Part shown: one piece after another, positions 34,563 through 43,181 of the stretch
How the letters are laid out: each line of letters begins with the position of its first letter
Numbering within the stretch: the stretch's first letter is position 1
Origin: Methylobacter sp015476545
Lineage (GTDB): Bacteria; Pseudomonadota; Gammaproteobacteria; Methylococcales; Methylomonadaceae
NCBI RefSeq assembly: GCF_052162025.1
Contig: NZ_CP197401.1
Span: 1,984,001 to 2,048,000 of the forward strand
DNA length: 64,000 bases
Direction: 5' to 3'
Program-made: the position numbers and the translations under genes
The notes under the pieces: model-generated
Told to the model about the DNA's origin: nothing
The model's database searches: none
Seen by the model: the letters and a program-made list of their open reading frames with translations, nothing else

Positions 34563-35363
34563 TTAAGCATAGGCGATGCGCTGCAATTCCAATTCGGCCT
34601 TGAGCCAGCGCAGCCAGTTGTCTATGCCTTCTCCGGTCTTGGCCGACAATGACAGGACCTTGATGCGAGGGTTGACCTGTTTCGCATACTGTATGCATTG
34701 CTCGCTGTCGAAATCCAGGTACGGCAGCAGGTCGGTCTTGTTCAAGATCATCAGGTCGGCGGCATGGAACATGTCGGGGTATTTGATCGGCTTGTCCTCG
34801 CCCTCGGTGACCGACAGAATCACCACTTTGTGCGCTTCGCCCAGATCGAACGACGAAGGGCAGACCAGATTGCCGACGTTTTCGATGAACAGCAGGCTAT
34901 GGTCGCTCGGCTGCAGGCTTGCTAGCGCATGCCCGACGCGGTGCGCATCGAGATGGCAGCCTTTGCCGGTATTGATTTGCACCGCCTGCACGCCGGTGGC
35001 GCGGATGCGCTCGGCGTCGCGGGCGGTTTGTTGGTCGCCTTCGATCACGGCGATGTCGGCGTCGCCCTGCAGCCGGGCAATGGTTTCGGTCAACAGCGTG
35101 GTCTTGCCGGAGCCGGGGCTGGAGACCAGATTCAACGCCAGCATGCCGCGTTCATTGAAGTAGCGGCGGTTTTCGGCGGCATAACGGTTATTCTTGGCCA
35201 GAATATCCTGTTCGATCTGCACCATGCGCAGCCGGCTCAAACCCGGCGCATGGGCATGTGCCGCACCGTGTTCGTGGTCATGGTCGTGATGATGGTGATC
35301 ATGGGAATGGCCATGATCGTGCGAGTGGGAATGGCCCTCGCCGCAGCCGCATACGCCGCACAT
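34563..35363 (-). CDS. hypB: GTPase HypB with His-rich nickel-storage N-terminus
   Basis: 266 residues from the ATG at 35363, which overlaps the hypA stop (TAATG); the longer frame to 35489 is rejected. The N-terminus is MCGVCGCGEG, the Ni-binding C-x2-C-x-C motif, followed by a run of about 20 histidines interspersed with D, G and S. The GTPase P-loop is SSPGSGKTTLL, and ENVGNLVCPSSFD and LNKTDLLPYLDFD are the usual switch and base-binding motifs. HypB with HypA loads nickel into HupL. Three REP units and an IS110 element follow its stop. Confidence 0.96.
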   Translation of the reverse strand: MCGVCGCGEGHSHSHDHGHSHDHHHHDHDHEHGAAHAHAPGLSRLRMVQIEQDILAKNNRYAAENRRYFNERGMLALNLVSSPGSGKTTLLTETIARLQGDADIAVIEGDQQTARDAERIRATGVQAVQINTGKGCHLDAHRVGHALASLQPSDHSLLFIENVGNLVCPSSFDLGEAHKVVILSVTEGEDKPIKYPDMFHAADLMILNKTDLLPYLDFDSEQCIQYAKQVNPRIKVLSLSAKTGEGIDNWLRWLKAELELQRIAYA

Positions 35364-35704
35364 TATTCTACCTCCAGTTCTTTGATTCGCATTTGATCGC
35401 CGCCATTGACCTGCAATTGATGACTGCCGCAGTGCGGGCATTGATCGTATAACTGCTGCACGGCCACATTGCGCCCGCACGGCAAACACCAGGCCTGGCC
35501 CGGCACTTCGATAATTTCAAGGCGGGCCTGGTCGGCCAGCGAACCTTGTACGACAATATCGAAACTGAAACGCAACGCCTCGATCTCGACGCCGGCAAGC
35601 GCTCCAATTTCCAGCCAGACCGTCTTGACTTTCCGGTATTGCTGGGCTTCCGCCTGTTGCTCCAGTATTTGTAAAACGCTTTCGCAAAGCGACAATTCAT
35701 GCAT
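35363..35704 (-). CDS. hypA: nickel metallochaperone HypA
   Basis: 113 residues from the ATG at 35704 (AGGGA six to seven bases upstream), giving the canonical N-terminus MHELSLCESV with His2 as nickel ligand. Zinc ribbon cysteines are in CLPCGR and CPHCGS. The frame is open further upstream, but that part is a duplicated copy of the start region. HypA delivers Ni to the hydrogenase large subunit with HypB. Confidence 0.95.
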   Translation of the reverse strand: MHELSLCESVLQILEQQAEAQQYRKVKTVWLEIGALAGVEIEALRFSFDIVVQGSLADQARLEIIEVPGQAWCLPCGRNVAVQQLYDQCPHCGSHQLQVNGGDQMRIKELEVE

Positions 35705-35823
35705 GGCAATCCCTGCCATGCACCCTTCGGGTAAATGTAAATCCGCTCCCGGCGGATTTGTCATGCATGACAATCCCTGCTATGTCACTTTGGGCTGGTG
35801 CAAACTTGTTCCAAACAGATTTG
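35697..35823. repeat. tandem duplication of the hypA ribosome-binding/start region
   Basis: Two units of about 64 bp (35697-35760 and 35761-35823) open with TCATGCATGRCAATCCCTGCYATG on the plus strand (22 of 24 bases equal) and end in GATTTG; a third partial copy begins at 35824 within the hupK stop. On the coding strand each unit repeats AGGGATTG and an ATG, so an upstream 25-codon mini-ORF ends at the hypA start. Confidence 0.7.
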
Positions 35824-37017
35824 TTATGCATGGGCTTCTGCCTTATTATCGCTGTCCGTCAGCTTTAAATTGTAAAGTACGCAGGGGTCTACTGAGTTGA
35901 TCAGAAGTTCCGCCTGCCGCCGCAGGTCGTTCGGGCCTTCGGCCTTCAAGTGTTTCAAGCCTTGGGCGACGACGCCTTCGGGATGGAAATTCCATTCGGT
36001 AGGCGCGGCGATCCGGTAATCATACACCCGCCCATGCCGCAGTTCCAGACGATGAATCAATAGGCCGCGCGCCGCCTGAAGCTGGGCCAGACCAATGCCG
36101 CCGGTGCTCGAGACGATTGCAGGGTCAGGCTTTTGCTCTATCCCACGGCTTAACCGCAGCGGTATCGCCGCCACTTCCAGCAAACGGGCCACGAAGCGCA
36201 CCATCAGGCCGTTGCCGTAACGGCGCTGCAAGCCGGCGATGAGCGGATGCGACCGTTGCCGCGTCAATGGCGTCGTTTCAAAGCAGCGGCCTTGCCAGTG
36301 CGGCGCCCGGCAGAACGCCGCCAAATCTTCCTGCTGCATCTGCCGGTTCAAGGCATCCGCCTCGAGCTCGGGCAGACAGTCGACATTGTTTTGCCCGACT
36401 GCCGTCCAGTTCCGGTTATACAAATCGTTCAGCAGATTGGCCGGCAGCGCCTCGTTTTGGTGCAACCAGTCGCGCAGCTGCGTTTCGCAGGCCAGCGTCC
36501 GAAAATCGGCAAGCTGGCCGTTAAAAATCGCGGCATCAATGAGCGCTTCCAATTCGGCTGTCAGTTGCGTCAATTGCACGGCATCGATGTCGAGGCAACT
36601 GTCGAGCTTGTATGCCTCTCCGTGCCGGAACAAATGCCGCTTGAAAAGCGCATCGAATTTAAGTAATGCCGCCAGGGCTTTTTTATCCGGGGGCAGTCCG
36701 ATCAGGCCCGGCCAATCCAGCAAAATCCGCCAGGCGTGTTCGCGCAGAGTCTCCAGTTGCACCAGCAGGTCGCGGGCCGCATCGGACTCAGGCTCGGCTG
36801 TCATGCCCAGCGCGGCGCGACAGGCCAGCAGGGCGGTACAGGCTTGGGCATTGCCGCACAGCGTAAACAGCAGCGGTACGATGTCGAGGATCTGTTCTGG
36901 CGTTTTGCCGAGCAAGACCAGGGGCGCTATGTCAGGCCGGGTGGATGTGATTCGCGCTCCGCTAGCCTGGCCGGCGCGGTGATACAATTCGATGTGGACA
37001 GTTCCGTCCGGCGTCAT
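35824..37017 (-). CDS. hupK: hydrogenase assembly protein HupK/HoxV
   Basis: 397 residues, weakly related to the NiFe large subunit but without its N- and C-terminal CxxC ligands; the end SVDPCVLYNLKL retains only the D-P-C of the ligand motif. That pattern is characteristic of HupK/HoxV, proposed to act as a scaffold for the Fe(CN)2CO cofactor with HupF in oxic assembly. Overlaps hupJ by 4 bp. Confidence 0.88.
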   Translation of the reverse strand: MTPDGTVHIELYHRAGQASGARITSTRPDIAPLVLLGKTPEQILDIVPLLFTLCGNAQACTALLACRAALGMTAEPESDAARDLLVQLETLREHAWRILLDWPGLIGLPPDKKALAALLKFDALFKRHLFRHGEAYKLDSCLDIDAVQLTQLTAELEALIDAAIFNGQLADFRTLACETQLRDWLHQNEALPANLLNDLYNRNWTAVGQNNVDCLPELEADALNRQMQQEDLAAFCRAPHWQGRCFETTPLTRQRSHPLIAGLQRRYGNGLMVRFVARLLEVAAIPLRLSRGIEQKPDPAIVSSTGGIGLAQLQAARGLLIHRLELRHGRVYDYRIAAPTEWNFHPEGVVAQGLKHLKAEGPNDLRRQAELLINSVDPCVLYNLKLTDSDNKAEAHA

Positions 37018-37478
37018 TTATGGCCTCCGAGAGCGCCGCGCAGCAGATCCCGGCGGCTGACAGTGCGCGGACTAGGAGTAGTCAGCAAGCCCTGCAAGGC
37101 GGCTTGTGCCGCCGTGAGCGCCATACCCTGATCCTCGAATTGAAACATTGGCGAGAACAAGGAACACTGTGCGTATGGGCCCAGCTGCGCTTCGCTGGCC
37201 AAAGTGAATTCGAAGGCGCCGTAGGGATAGCGCCGCACAAGTTTGCTGCCGGGAAGCTGCTTGCGCCAGTCGCTATCCGGCCCCGGCAACAACAGCAGAT
37301 TCATGAACCAGGGCGTGATCAACACGCCCAGCCAGTCTTCGTTAAAGCGGATGAAGCCGACAGCCTGCACAGAGAGCGCGGGGTTAACAATAGGCACCTC
37401 GCACAGGCGCGTTGCCAGAATACCGTTGAATACCGTTTCCAGCGTGCGGCTGATTTGTTCGCTATCCTGCCACAGCAT
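37014..37478 (-). CDS. hupJ: hydrogenase chaperone HupJ/HoxT (HybE family)
   Basis: 154 residues from the ATG at 37478 (two bases after the hupI stop). The HybE-type core is clear: NPALSVQAVGFIRFNEDWLG and ITPWFMNLLLLPGP. The C-terminus ends with TVSRRDLLRGALGG, a twin-arginine-like sequence seen in several HoxT/HupJ proteins. Thought to assist small-subunit or Tat-linked maturation. Overlaps hupK by 4 bp. Confidence 0.9.
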   Translation of the reverse strand: MLWQDSEQISRTLETVFNGILATRLCEVPIVNPALSVQAVGFIRFNEDWLGVLITPWFMNLLLLPGPDSDWRKQLPGSKLVRRYPYGAFEFTLASEAQLGPYAQCSLFSPMFQFEDQGMALTAAQAALQGLLTTPSPRTVSRRDLLRGALGGHK

Positions 37479-37480
37479 GC

Positions 37481-37702
37481 TCAATCGTCCAGCACCAGAA
37501 AATCCTGCTTCGGAGCGCCGCATTGCGGGCAGCTCCAGTGTACGGGCAACTGTGAAAAAGCCGTGCCGGGCTGTATTTGCCAGACCTCATCGCCGTCTGC
37601 CGGATCGTAGACATGCCAGCAGATTTTGCATTCCAACCGCGTTTCTGTCGGCAATCCCAAGGCATCGCCGCCAAAGGGGCCGGCGAAAAAGGCGGTGCTC
37701 AT
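37481..37702 (-). CDS. hupI: rubredoxin-like protein HupI/HoxR
   Basis: 73 residues with two iron-binding knuckles, ECKICWHVYDP and SCPQCGAPKQDF, the rubredoxin pattern with a short N-terminal extension. HupI/HoxR helps build the special proximal FeS cluster or protects the small subunit in air. Overlaps hupH by 4 bp. Confidence 0.94.
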   Translation of the reverse strand: MSTAFFAGPFGGDALGLPTETRLECKICWHVYDPADGDEVWQIQPGTAFSQLPVHWSCPQCGAPKQDFLVLDD

Positions 37703-38547
37703 AAATACACCTTCAGTATCTCCTGCAGCCGCTCACGGCTGTCTTCTATGTCTTCCGGCGAGGCGCAGGCGACGCTGGGCACGTCGCTGACTTCCAGGGT
37801 ATTGAGGATCAGGGTGTCCTGTGAATTGAAATATTGCACCCACCAGACGAAGCGGGTGCCGGTTGCGGTAATCCGGCAATTGCCGTAGCCTCGGGACAGT
37901 ATCGTCACTGAGCCCCGGCCCAGGCGCTGTTCCAGAAACGCCAAATCCTGCTCGGTTTGCGGCAGCAGGCTCAAATTGATGATATGCGCCTCGTCGCCCG
38001 GCCGGTATTCGGCGATTTTGGCGTTGAGTTCGGCCAGCAGCGGCGGCGCGTTCATCACGCCCGGCGGCAACGCTGTCCAGCCGGTGTCGATTCGGCTGGC
38101 CGCGCCATTGAAAGCCGATTGAATTATTTGGCGCGGAATAATGCCGACTTCCACCGTATCGGCGATGATCTGCTGCCGGGTATCCAGTTGCTGCAAGCGC
38201 CAGACGCCTGCCAGCGCCGACTCCTGAATGCGGCTGTTTCGTTCGCCGGTGCAAATCAGGCTGACTTCGCCTTCGCCAAGCAGTTCGTTGATGAATTGCC
38301 GGTTGGGCTTGTCCAGTGTTATTAGGTCAATAGGCTCGGCTAGCAAAGGGAACGCAGTCAAATCCTGTTCCAGTTGCCTCAATACACTTTTTGCCTGCGC
38401 CAGATCCGTCGGGTTTAAATCCGTTGAGATCCGCGGCATGCTGTAGGTCGCCATTTCCTGCGGCATCTGCAGGTAGTCCAGCTCGATGCCGTCTTCTTCC
38501 GAAGGCTGGCTGCCTGGGCCGAAAATTGGAAGGGAGATTGATGTCAT
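37699..38547 (-). CDS. hupH: hydrogenase expression/assembly protein HupH/HoxQ
   Basis: 282 residues. The family motifs LLGEGEVSLICTGE and GVWRLQQLD in the first half, and GSVTILSRGYGNCRI and VWWVQYFNSQDTLILNTLEV in the second, identify the HupH/HyaF family, required for maturation of membrane-bound hydrogenases in oxygen. A REP pair separates it from hupG upstream; it overlaps hupI. Confidence 0.93.
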   Translation of the reverse strand: MTSISLPIFGPGSQPSEEDGIELDYLQMPQEMATYSMPRISTDLNPTDLAQAKSVLRQLEQDLTAFPLLAEPIDLITLDKPNRQFINELLGEGEVSLICTGERNSRIQESALAGVWRLQQLDTRQQIIADTVEVGIIPRQIIQSAFNGAASRIDTGWTALPPGVMNAPPLLAELNAKIAEYRPGDEAHIINLSLLPQTEQDLAFLEQRLGRGSVTILSRGYGNCRITATGTRFVWWVQYFNSQDTLILNTLEVSDVPSVACASPEDIEDSRERLQEILKVYL

Positions 38548-38587
38548 AGTTTTTCAGGTTTATTGATTTCGCTGGCTGGTTATTAAT

Positions 38588-38665
38588 GTAGGGTACGCAC
38601 TGCGACCTTTTCCAAATTTTCCAGGCATCCAAAGTCTAAACAAAAGTACGCGATGCGTACCCTAC
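38588..38665. repeat. REP/BIME-like inverted pair, family A, in the hup operon
   Basis: Unit 38588-38607 (GTAG head, second arm missing one base) and inverse unit 38645-38665. They occupy the only sizeable gap in the hupS-hupK run, between hupG and hupH. Such hairpins can change mRNA stability between operon segments. Confidence 0.72.
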
Positions 38666-38677
38666 GGGTTCCAAAAT

Positions 38678-39097
38678 TCAACGTGCCGCTCCGCAGACTT
38701 TGTCCAGATCGAAGCTGGGCGGTTCGCCGGGTGTGGCGGCCAGAATCCGCTCGATTTCCTGCCTGTATTCCTGCCAGTCCTTGATGCCGCTGATGGCGCC
38801 TAAATATTCGCCATTGCGCAAAAACACCAGCGATGGCCAACCGGTAAATCGAAAACGTGCCTGCAACTCCCGCTCGATGGATCTGGCGATGACCGCAGCC
38901 TGCAGCCGGCCGCTAAAGGCTTTGATCAATTCCGGCAGGATCACCGCGACATCATTGCTTTCCGGAAAATGCAGCGGGTCGTTACAGAAAAACAGCACGA
39001 CAGTTTCATTACCGTAAACAAAATGGTCGTAACTGTCCGCATCCAGAAAAGGATAGCCATGTCGGGTTTGCAATTGGGCAATCAGCGGCGATGTCAT
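38678..39097 (-). CDS. hupG: thioredoxin-like hydrogenase chaperone HupG/HoxO (HyaE)
   Basis: 139 residues from the ATG at 39097, which overlaps the hupF stop as ATGA; the longer upstream frame is a shadow of hupF/hupD. Thioredoxin-like fold without CxxC: ETVVLFFCNDPLHFPESND, FTGWPSLVFLRNGEYLG. HyaE/HoxO bind the Tat signal of the hydrogenase small subunit and aid its assembly in air. Confidence 0.92.
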   Translation of the reverse strand: MTSPLIAQLQTRHGYPFLDADSYDHFVYGNETVVLFFCNDPLHFPESNDVAVILPELIKAFSGRLQAAVIARSIERELQARFRFTGWPSLVFLRNGEYLGAISGIKDWQEYRQEIERILAATPGEPPSFDLDKVCGAAR

Positions 39098-39390
39098 GGT
39101 TTTAAAAACTCCGGCAATTGGGGTTCTCTGTCGACCAGGTCGGCAAATAAATGATCTATTTGGTTGTCGCCCTGCATCGCCAGATGCAGGGCTTCCAGCG
39201 CATCGGCGATCTGCTGGGCTTTTTGTTCGCTGAGCACTTCCCGGGCGGTGCCGAGAAAAACCAGCAGCCAGGCGCCGACAGGTTGCGGGCCGACCAGCAT
39301 CATGTCGATCAGGCTTTCCTGGCCGCGGTAGATGCAGAGCGCCGATTCGCCGCGCGGCTCGATAATTTGCATGGGAATGCCGATGCACAT
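39094..39390 (-). CDS. hupF: HypC-like chaperone HupF/HoxL
   Basis: 98 residues, MCIGIPMQIIEPRGE at the N-terminus with the HypC-type Cys2, longer at the C-terminus than HypC (76 residues here). HupF protects or delivers the Fe(CN)2CO unit to HupL under oxygen. Shares one base with the hupD stop (TAATG) and overlaps hupG by 4 bp. Confidence 0.94.
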   Translation of the reverse strand: MCIGIPMQIIEPRGESALCIYRGQESLIDMMLVGPQPVGAWLLVFLGTAREVLSEQKAQQIADALEALHLAMQGDNQIDHLFADLVDREPQLPEFLKP

Positions 39391-40067
39391 CAGTATTTGC
39401 CCCGGTAATCGATATCGACCTGCAACGCATTTTCGTCCGCAGGTTGCGGCGAGCGCACCTCAAACGCATCGGACAGTAGGATGCGCTCGTCGCCGATACG
39501 GCAGGCCTGGTCAGCCGTAGGGCGTTCCCGTTCATAGCGCTGCATGTTCAGCACCGGGTCGGCCAGATCGTCGTCCGTGCTGGTGGCTTCAGCCGTAATG
39601 CCGAACGCCTTCAGGAAGCCAAGCGCCATGTCGATGGCCGGCTGGATTTGCGCCTTGACCGATGGCCGCAAGCTGCCGCCGTAGTCGTCAAGTTCTTCCG
39701 GCTGTACGCCGACCAGCAGCAAGTGCCGGGGATAACTGCCCAGCATTTGCGCCATCGCCAGCACTTCTTGAAAGCCGGTTTGATGCAGACTCATTTTCTT
39801 GGCGCCGAGGAACTGCGGCACGTCATCATTTTCGATCCGTTTCAGCGTGCCCGGCGGCAAACCGTAATCGATCGCATCGAATACGACCAGGACATCGGCG
39901 GCCTGCACATGTTCGACCAGATAAACGCCTTGCGTACCCCCGTCCATGACTTTGACCTGGTCGGGAAAGCGGTAGCGTTTTTGCAGGTGCTCGATCACGC
40001 GAACGCCGAATCCTTCGTCGGCCCACAGCACATTGCCTATGCCTAATAGCAGAATGTTCATGGTCAA
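39390..40067 (-). CDS. hupD: hydrogenase maturation endopeptidase HupD/HoxM
   Basis: 225 residues. Nickel-sensing residues are visible: Glu in WADEGFGVRV, Asp in VVFDAIDYG and His in SLHQTGFQEVL. It removes the C-terminal peptide after the last His of HupL once nickel is in place. The C-terminal 50 residues (TSTDDDLADP onward) are longer than in most HupD proteins and look disordered. Overlaps hupC by 4 bp. Confidence 0.94.
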   Translation of the reverse strand: MTMNILLLGIGNVLWADEGFGVRVIEHLQKRYRFPDQVKVMDGGTQGVYLVEHVQAADVLVVFDAIDYGLPPGTLKRIENDDVPQFLGAKKMSLHQTGFQEVLAMAQMLGSYPRHLLLVGVQPEELDDYGGSLRPSVKAQIQPAIDMALGFLKAFGITAEATSTDDDLADPVLNMQRYERERPTADQACRIGDERILLSDAFEVRSPQPADENALQVDIDYRGKY

Positions 40068-40768
40068 TGGCTGCCGTCCAGCGGTTTATCGTCCCTGAAA
40101 GTGCGCCAACCGGTCGCCATCGTCGACAAAATGCTCTGCCGGGACAGTTTATCCTCGCGCACGGCGACGTAAATATGGATCAGCACGAAGCATATGATCA
40201 GCCACATGACCAGATGATGCCAGCTGTGCAGGCTTTGGCTGTCGCCGAAAACCGGCAGCACCCAACTGCTGAACAGCACGTATTGCCAGCTGCCTTGCCC
40301 GATGCTTTCGCCGTACAGTGCAAAGCCGGTCACGATCATGAACAGCGTGCCCCAAACAAAGATGAAATGCATGGCCAGCACAGCCAGGGGATTATGGCCG
40401 ACATACTTGCGAGGCTCCTTGACCAGGAAGGCGTACCACAAGATTTCATGGCCGACGCCTTGCCAAAAATCGCGTGACAAGAGCGGCGGCAGGAAGATTT
40501 GCCGGGCATGCTCGTTGCCGGCATAGGCCCAGTACAACCGGAACAGCAGACCGATCGCCAGCAGGTAGCCGGCGGCGAAATGCACGAACCTGACATAGCC
40601 CATCAGGAATTGATCGGACGCTTCGCCGCCCGCCGATGCGAGCGGATCGGCGATCAGGTAGCCGGTGACGGTCAGGGCGACGATACCTAAGGCGTTCAGG
40701 CCGTGCCATAGCCGTACCGGTTTTTCGTAGACGTAAACGGCTTGAGTGGAAGATGCAGGCTGATTCAT
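40064..40768 (-). CDS. hupC: hydrogenase cytochrome b subunit HupC/HoxZ
   Basis: 234 residues, four membrane spans. Haem-ligand histidines are found in LWHGLNALG, RFVHFAAGYLL, VLAMHFIFVWG and LHSWHHLVMWL. It anchors HupSL to the periplasmic face of the inner membrane and passes electrons to quinone. Located after hupE rather than directly after hupL. Confidence 0.95.
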   Translation of the reverse strand: MNQPASSTQAVYVYEKPVRLWHGLNALGIVALTVTGYLIADPLASAGGEASDQFLMGYVRFVHFAAGYLLAIGLLFRLYWAYAGNEHARQIFLPPLLSRDFWQGVGHEILWYAFLVKEPRKYVGHNPLAVLAMHFIFVWGTLFMIVTGFALYGESIGQGSWQYVLFSSWVLPVFGDSQSLHSWHHLVMWLIICFVLIHIYVAVREDKLSRQSILSTMATGWRTFRDDKPLDGSH

Positions 40769-40778
40769 GGCGGCTTCC

Positions 40779-41375
40779 TTATGCGAACAACAGCCAGGCG
40801 CCGGTCAGGCCGGTCAGCGTTCCGTAAACGCGGATCAGGCCGGCGGCATTGACGTACCGGGCGGAAAAGCCCGCTATCAGACCGGACACATGCAGAACCG
40901 CCGTGCCGGACACAATCCCGGCGATATAAGCATAGGCCGAGGCGGCTGCCGGCATTTCGCTGCCGTGCGCCAGCCCGTGCATGGCGGCGAAGACGGCGAT
41001 CGAGATCAGAATGATCGCCCTGGGCACTTTATCCGTGCCATAGCCGAGCGCGATGCCGAGCGACAACAATGAAACCAGAATGGCCGTCTCGACATGGGCG
41101 AAATCAAACCCGGCCAAGCCGAGCAGGGCGCCTGCCGGCATGAATGACAAAAACAGCGCTATTGCCTGTTTGGCAAGCTGGCGGCGCTGGCTGCTCGCCC
41201 ATAGCCCCAGGCCCAGCATGACCAGAAAGTGGTCAAGGCCCAAAAACGGATGCTGGAAGCCATGGCTGAAACCGTCGGTTGGCAACAAGCCGGTATGCGC
41301 CGATACAGCATGCGAAAACGCGACTAAGCCTGCTAACGATAGGCATTGCAATTTAATTCTGTTCAAACTGTTCAT
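40779..41375 (-). CDS. hupE: HupE/UreJ-type nickel transporter
   Basis: 198 residues: signal peptide ending AVSAH, then six spans. The family metal motif HPFLGLDHFLVMLGLG and the second histidine cluster AMHGLAHGSEMP are present. HupE imports nickel for the hydrogenase. It lies between hupL and hupC, a different place from rhizobial operons, where it follows hupD. Confidence 0.92.
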   Translation of the reverse strand: MNSLNRIKLQCLSLAGLVAFSHAVSAHTGLLPTDGFSHGFQHPFLGLDHFLVMLGLGLWASSQRRQLAKQAIALFLSFMPAGALLGLAGFDFAHVETAILVSLLSLGIALGYGTDKVPRAIILISIAVFAAMHGLAHGSEMPAAASAYAYIAGIVSGTAVLHVSGLIAGFSARYVNAAGLIRVYGTLTGLTGAWLLFA

Positions 41376-41384
41376 ACATTTTCC

Positions 41385-43181
41385 TCAGCGAACTTTGACT
41401 TGGGTTAATTCGGCACCGTCCGGGCTGATGATATGCGTGGAACAGGCCAGGCAGGGATCGAAGCTGTGCAGGGTACGCAGGATTTCCACCGGTTCCTCGG
41501 GACGCTCGACTTTGGTGTTCAGCAAGGCCGCCTCGAAAGCACCGATATTGCCTTGTTCATCGCGCGGCGAACCGTTCCAGGTGGTCGGTACCACGCATTG
41601 GTAGTTGGCGATTTTAGTATTTTCGATATGCAGCCAATGCCCCAGCGCGCCACGCGGCGCTTCGGTAAAGCCGACGCCTTTGACACTGTTCGGCCAGGTT
41701 TCCGGGTCCCAGCGCTCAACGTTGGCAGTAGCCAGATCGCCGGCCTTGATGTTGGCGATCATCTTGTCCATGAAATAGCGCATCTTGCCAGCAGCCCATT
41801 GCGCTTCCAGGCTGCGGGCTGCGGTTCTGCCCAGGGTTGAGAACAGGGCCGTGACCGGTACGTCCAGCGTTTTTAGGACGAAATTGATCTGCTCGGTGAT
41901 TTCCTTGTTGCCTTGTGCATAGCCGACCACATAGCGGGCCAGGGGGCCGACTTCCATCGCATGGCCGCGCCAGCGCGGGGCCTTGATCCATGAGTATTTG
42001 GCGGACTCGTCCAGTTCCTCGATGTGGGTGCGGCTGCCTTTGGTTTTCGGGCCTATGTGGTAATTGGGCTCGGTAACGCCGTCCCACGGGTGCAGGCCCA
42101 GCGATTCGTCCGGATATTTGTACCAGGAGTGCGGCACGAATTCCTTGATTTGCTCGGGATCGGTCAGATCCACTTCATGGACTTTCGACAAGTCACCGTT
42201 GATGATGGCGCCGCGCGGCATCAGCAGGTTGGCCGCCGAGTAGTCGTTGGCGTTGTCGGGGATATCGCCGTAGGAAAGCAGGCTTTGTCCGGAAATGCCG
42301 CCGCCGTACAGCCAGCCCTTGTAGAACTGGGCGATGGCCAGCAAATCAGGGATATAAACCTGATCGATAAAATCGATGGTGCGGTCGATAATCGACGACA
42401 CCAGATTCAGCCGCTCCATGTTGATCGCCCCGTTGGCGCCGACGCCGTCGATATTGATTGCGCACGGTACGCCGCCTACCAGCCAGTTCGGGTGCGGGTC
42501 TTTGCCTCCGAAGATGGTGCGGATTTTCATGATGTCTTTCTGAAAGTCCAGGGCTTCCAGATAATGCGTTACCGCCATCAGGTCGGCTTCCGGCGGCAAC
42601 AGATAGGCGGGATTGGTCCAATAGCCGTTTTTGAACGGACCCAGCTGGCCGGATTCGACGAACTTCTTCAAGCGGTTTTGTGTGTCGCGGAAGTAGCCGG
42701 GCGAGGATTTGGGATTGTGCGGCGAAATCGATTGTTGCAGCGCCGAGGTCGCGGCCGGATCGGCTTTCAGCGCATTGACCGGATTGACCCAGTCCAGCGC
42801 ATGCAGATGGTAGAAATGTACCAGGTGATCCTGCGTCTGCAGGCTTAATTGCATCAGGTTGCGTATCGAATTGGCGTTTTCCGGAATTTTGATCTTCAGA
42901 GCATCTTCGACCGCTCGCACCGAAGTCAGGGCGTGGGTGCCGGTGCAGACGCCGCAGATGCGCTGCACGAAGGCCCAGGCATCGCGCGGGTCGCGGCCTT
43001 TCAGGATCACTTCCAGGCCGCGCCACATGGTGCCGCTGGAGACGGCGTTGCGGATGATGTTGTCGTCGTCGATATTGACTTCGCAACGCATGTGGCCTTC
43101 GATGCGCGTGACCGGATCGACCACGACGCGGCGGCCGGCATCATTCAGATTGAAGCCGTTGGGTGTGTTTCTGACTGTCAT
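41385..43181 (-). CDS. hupL: uptake [NiFe]-hydrogenase large subunit
   Basis: 598 residues. The N-terminal ligand motif is RICGVCTGTHALTSVRAVED and the C-terminal one is DPCLACSTHI; after this His a 15-residue tail (IISPDGAELTQVKVR) would be cut by HupD. The opening VVVDPVTRIEGHMRCEVNI is typical of group 1. It carries the NiFe(CN)2CO centre that splits H2. Start overlaps the hupS stop by 4 bp. Confidence 0.98.
   Translation of the reverse strand: MTVRNTPNGFNLNDAGRRVVVDPVTRIEGHMRCEVNIDDDNIIRNAVSSGTMWRGLEVILKGRDPRDAWAFVQRICGVCTGTHALTSVRAVEDALKIKIPENANSIRNLMQLSLQTQDHLVHFYHLHALDWVNPVNALKADPAATSALQQSISPHNPKSSPGYFRDTQNRLKKFVESGQLGPFKNGYWTNPAYLLPPEADLMAVTHYLEALDFQKDIMKIRTIFGGKDPHPNWLVGGVPCAINIDGVGANGAINMERLNLVSSIIDRTIDFIDQVYIPDLLAIAQFYKGWLYGGGISGQSLLSYGDIPDNANDYSAANLLMPRGAIINGDLSKVHEVDLTDPEQIKEFVPHSWYKYPDESLGLHPWDGVTEPNYHIGPKTKGSRTHIEELDESAKYSWIKAPRWRGHAMEVGPLARYVVGYAQGNKEITEQINFVLKTLDVPVTALFSTLGRTAARSLEAQWAAGKMRYFMDKMIANIKAGDLATANVERWDPETWPNSVKGVGFTEAPRGALGHWLHIENTKIANYQCVVPTTWNGSPRDEQGNIGAFEAALLNTKVERPEEPVEILRTLHSFDPCLACSTHIISPDGAELTQVKVR

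Noticed and set aside
38678..39535. Long frame continuing upstream of hupG
   Set aside because: Overlaps hupF and hupD completely; arginine-rich shadow sequence. hupG starts at 39097 by overlap with the hupF stop.
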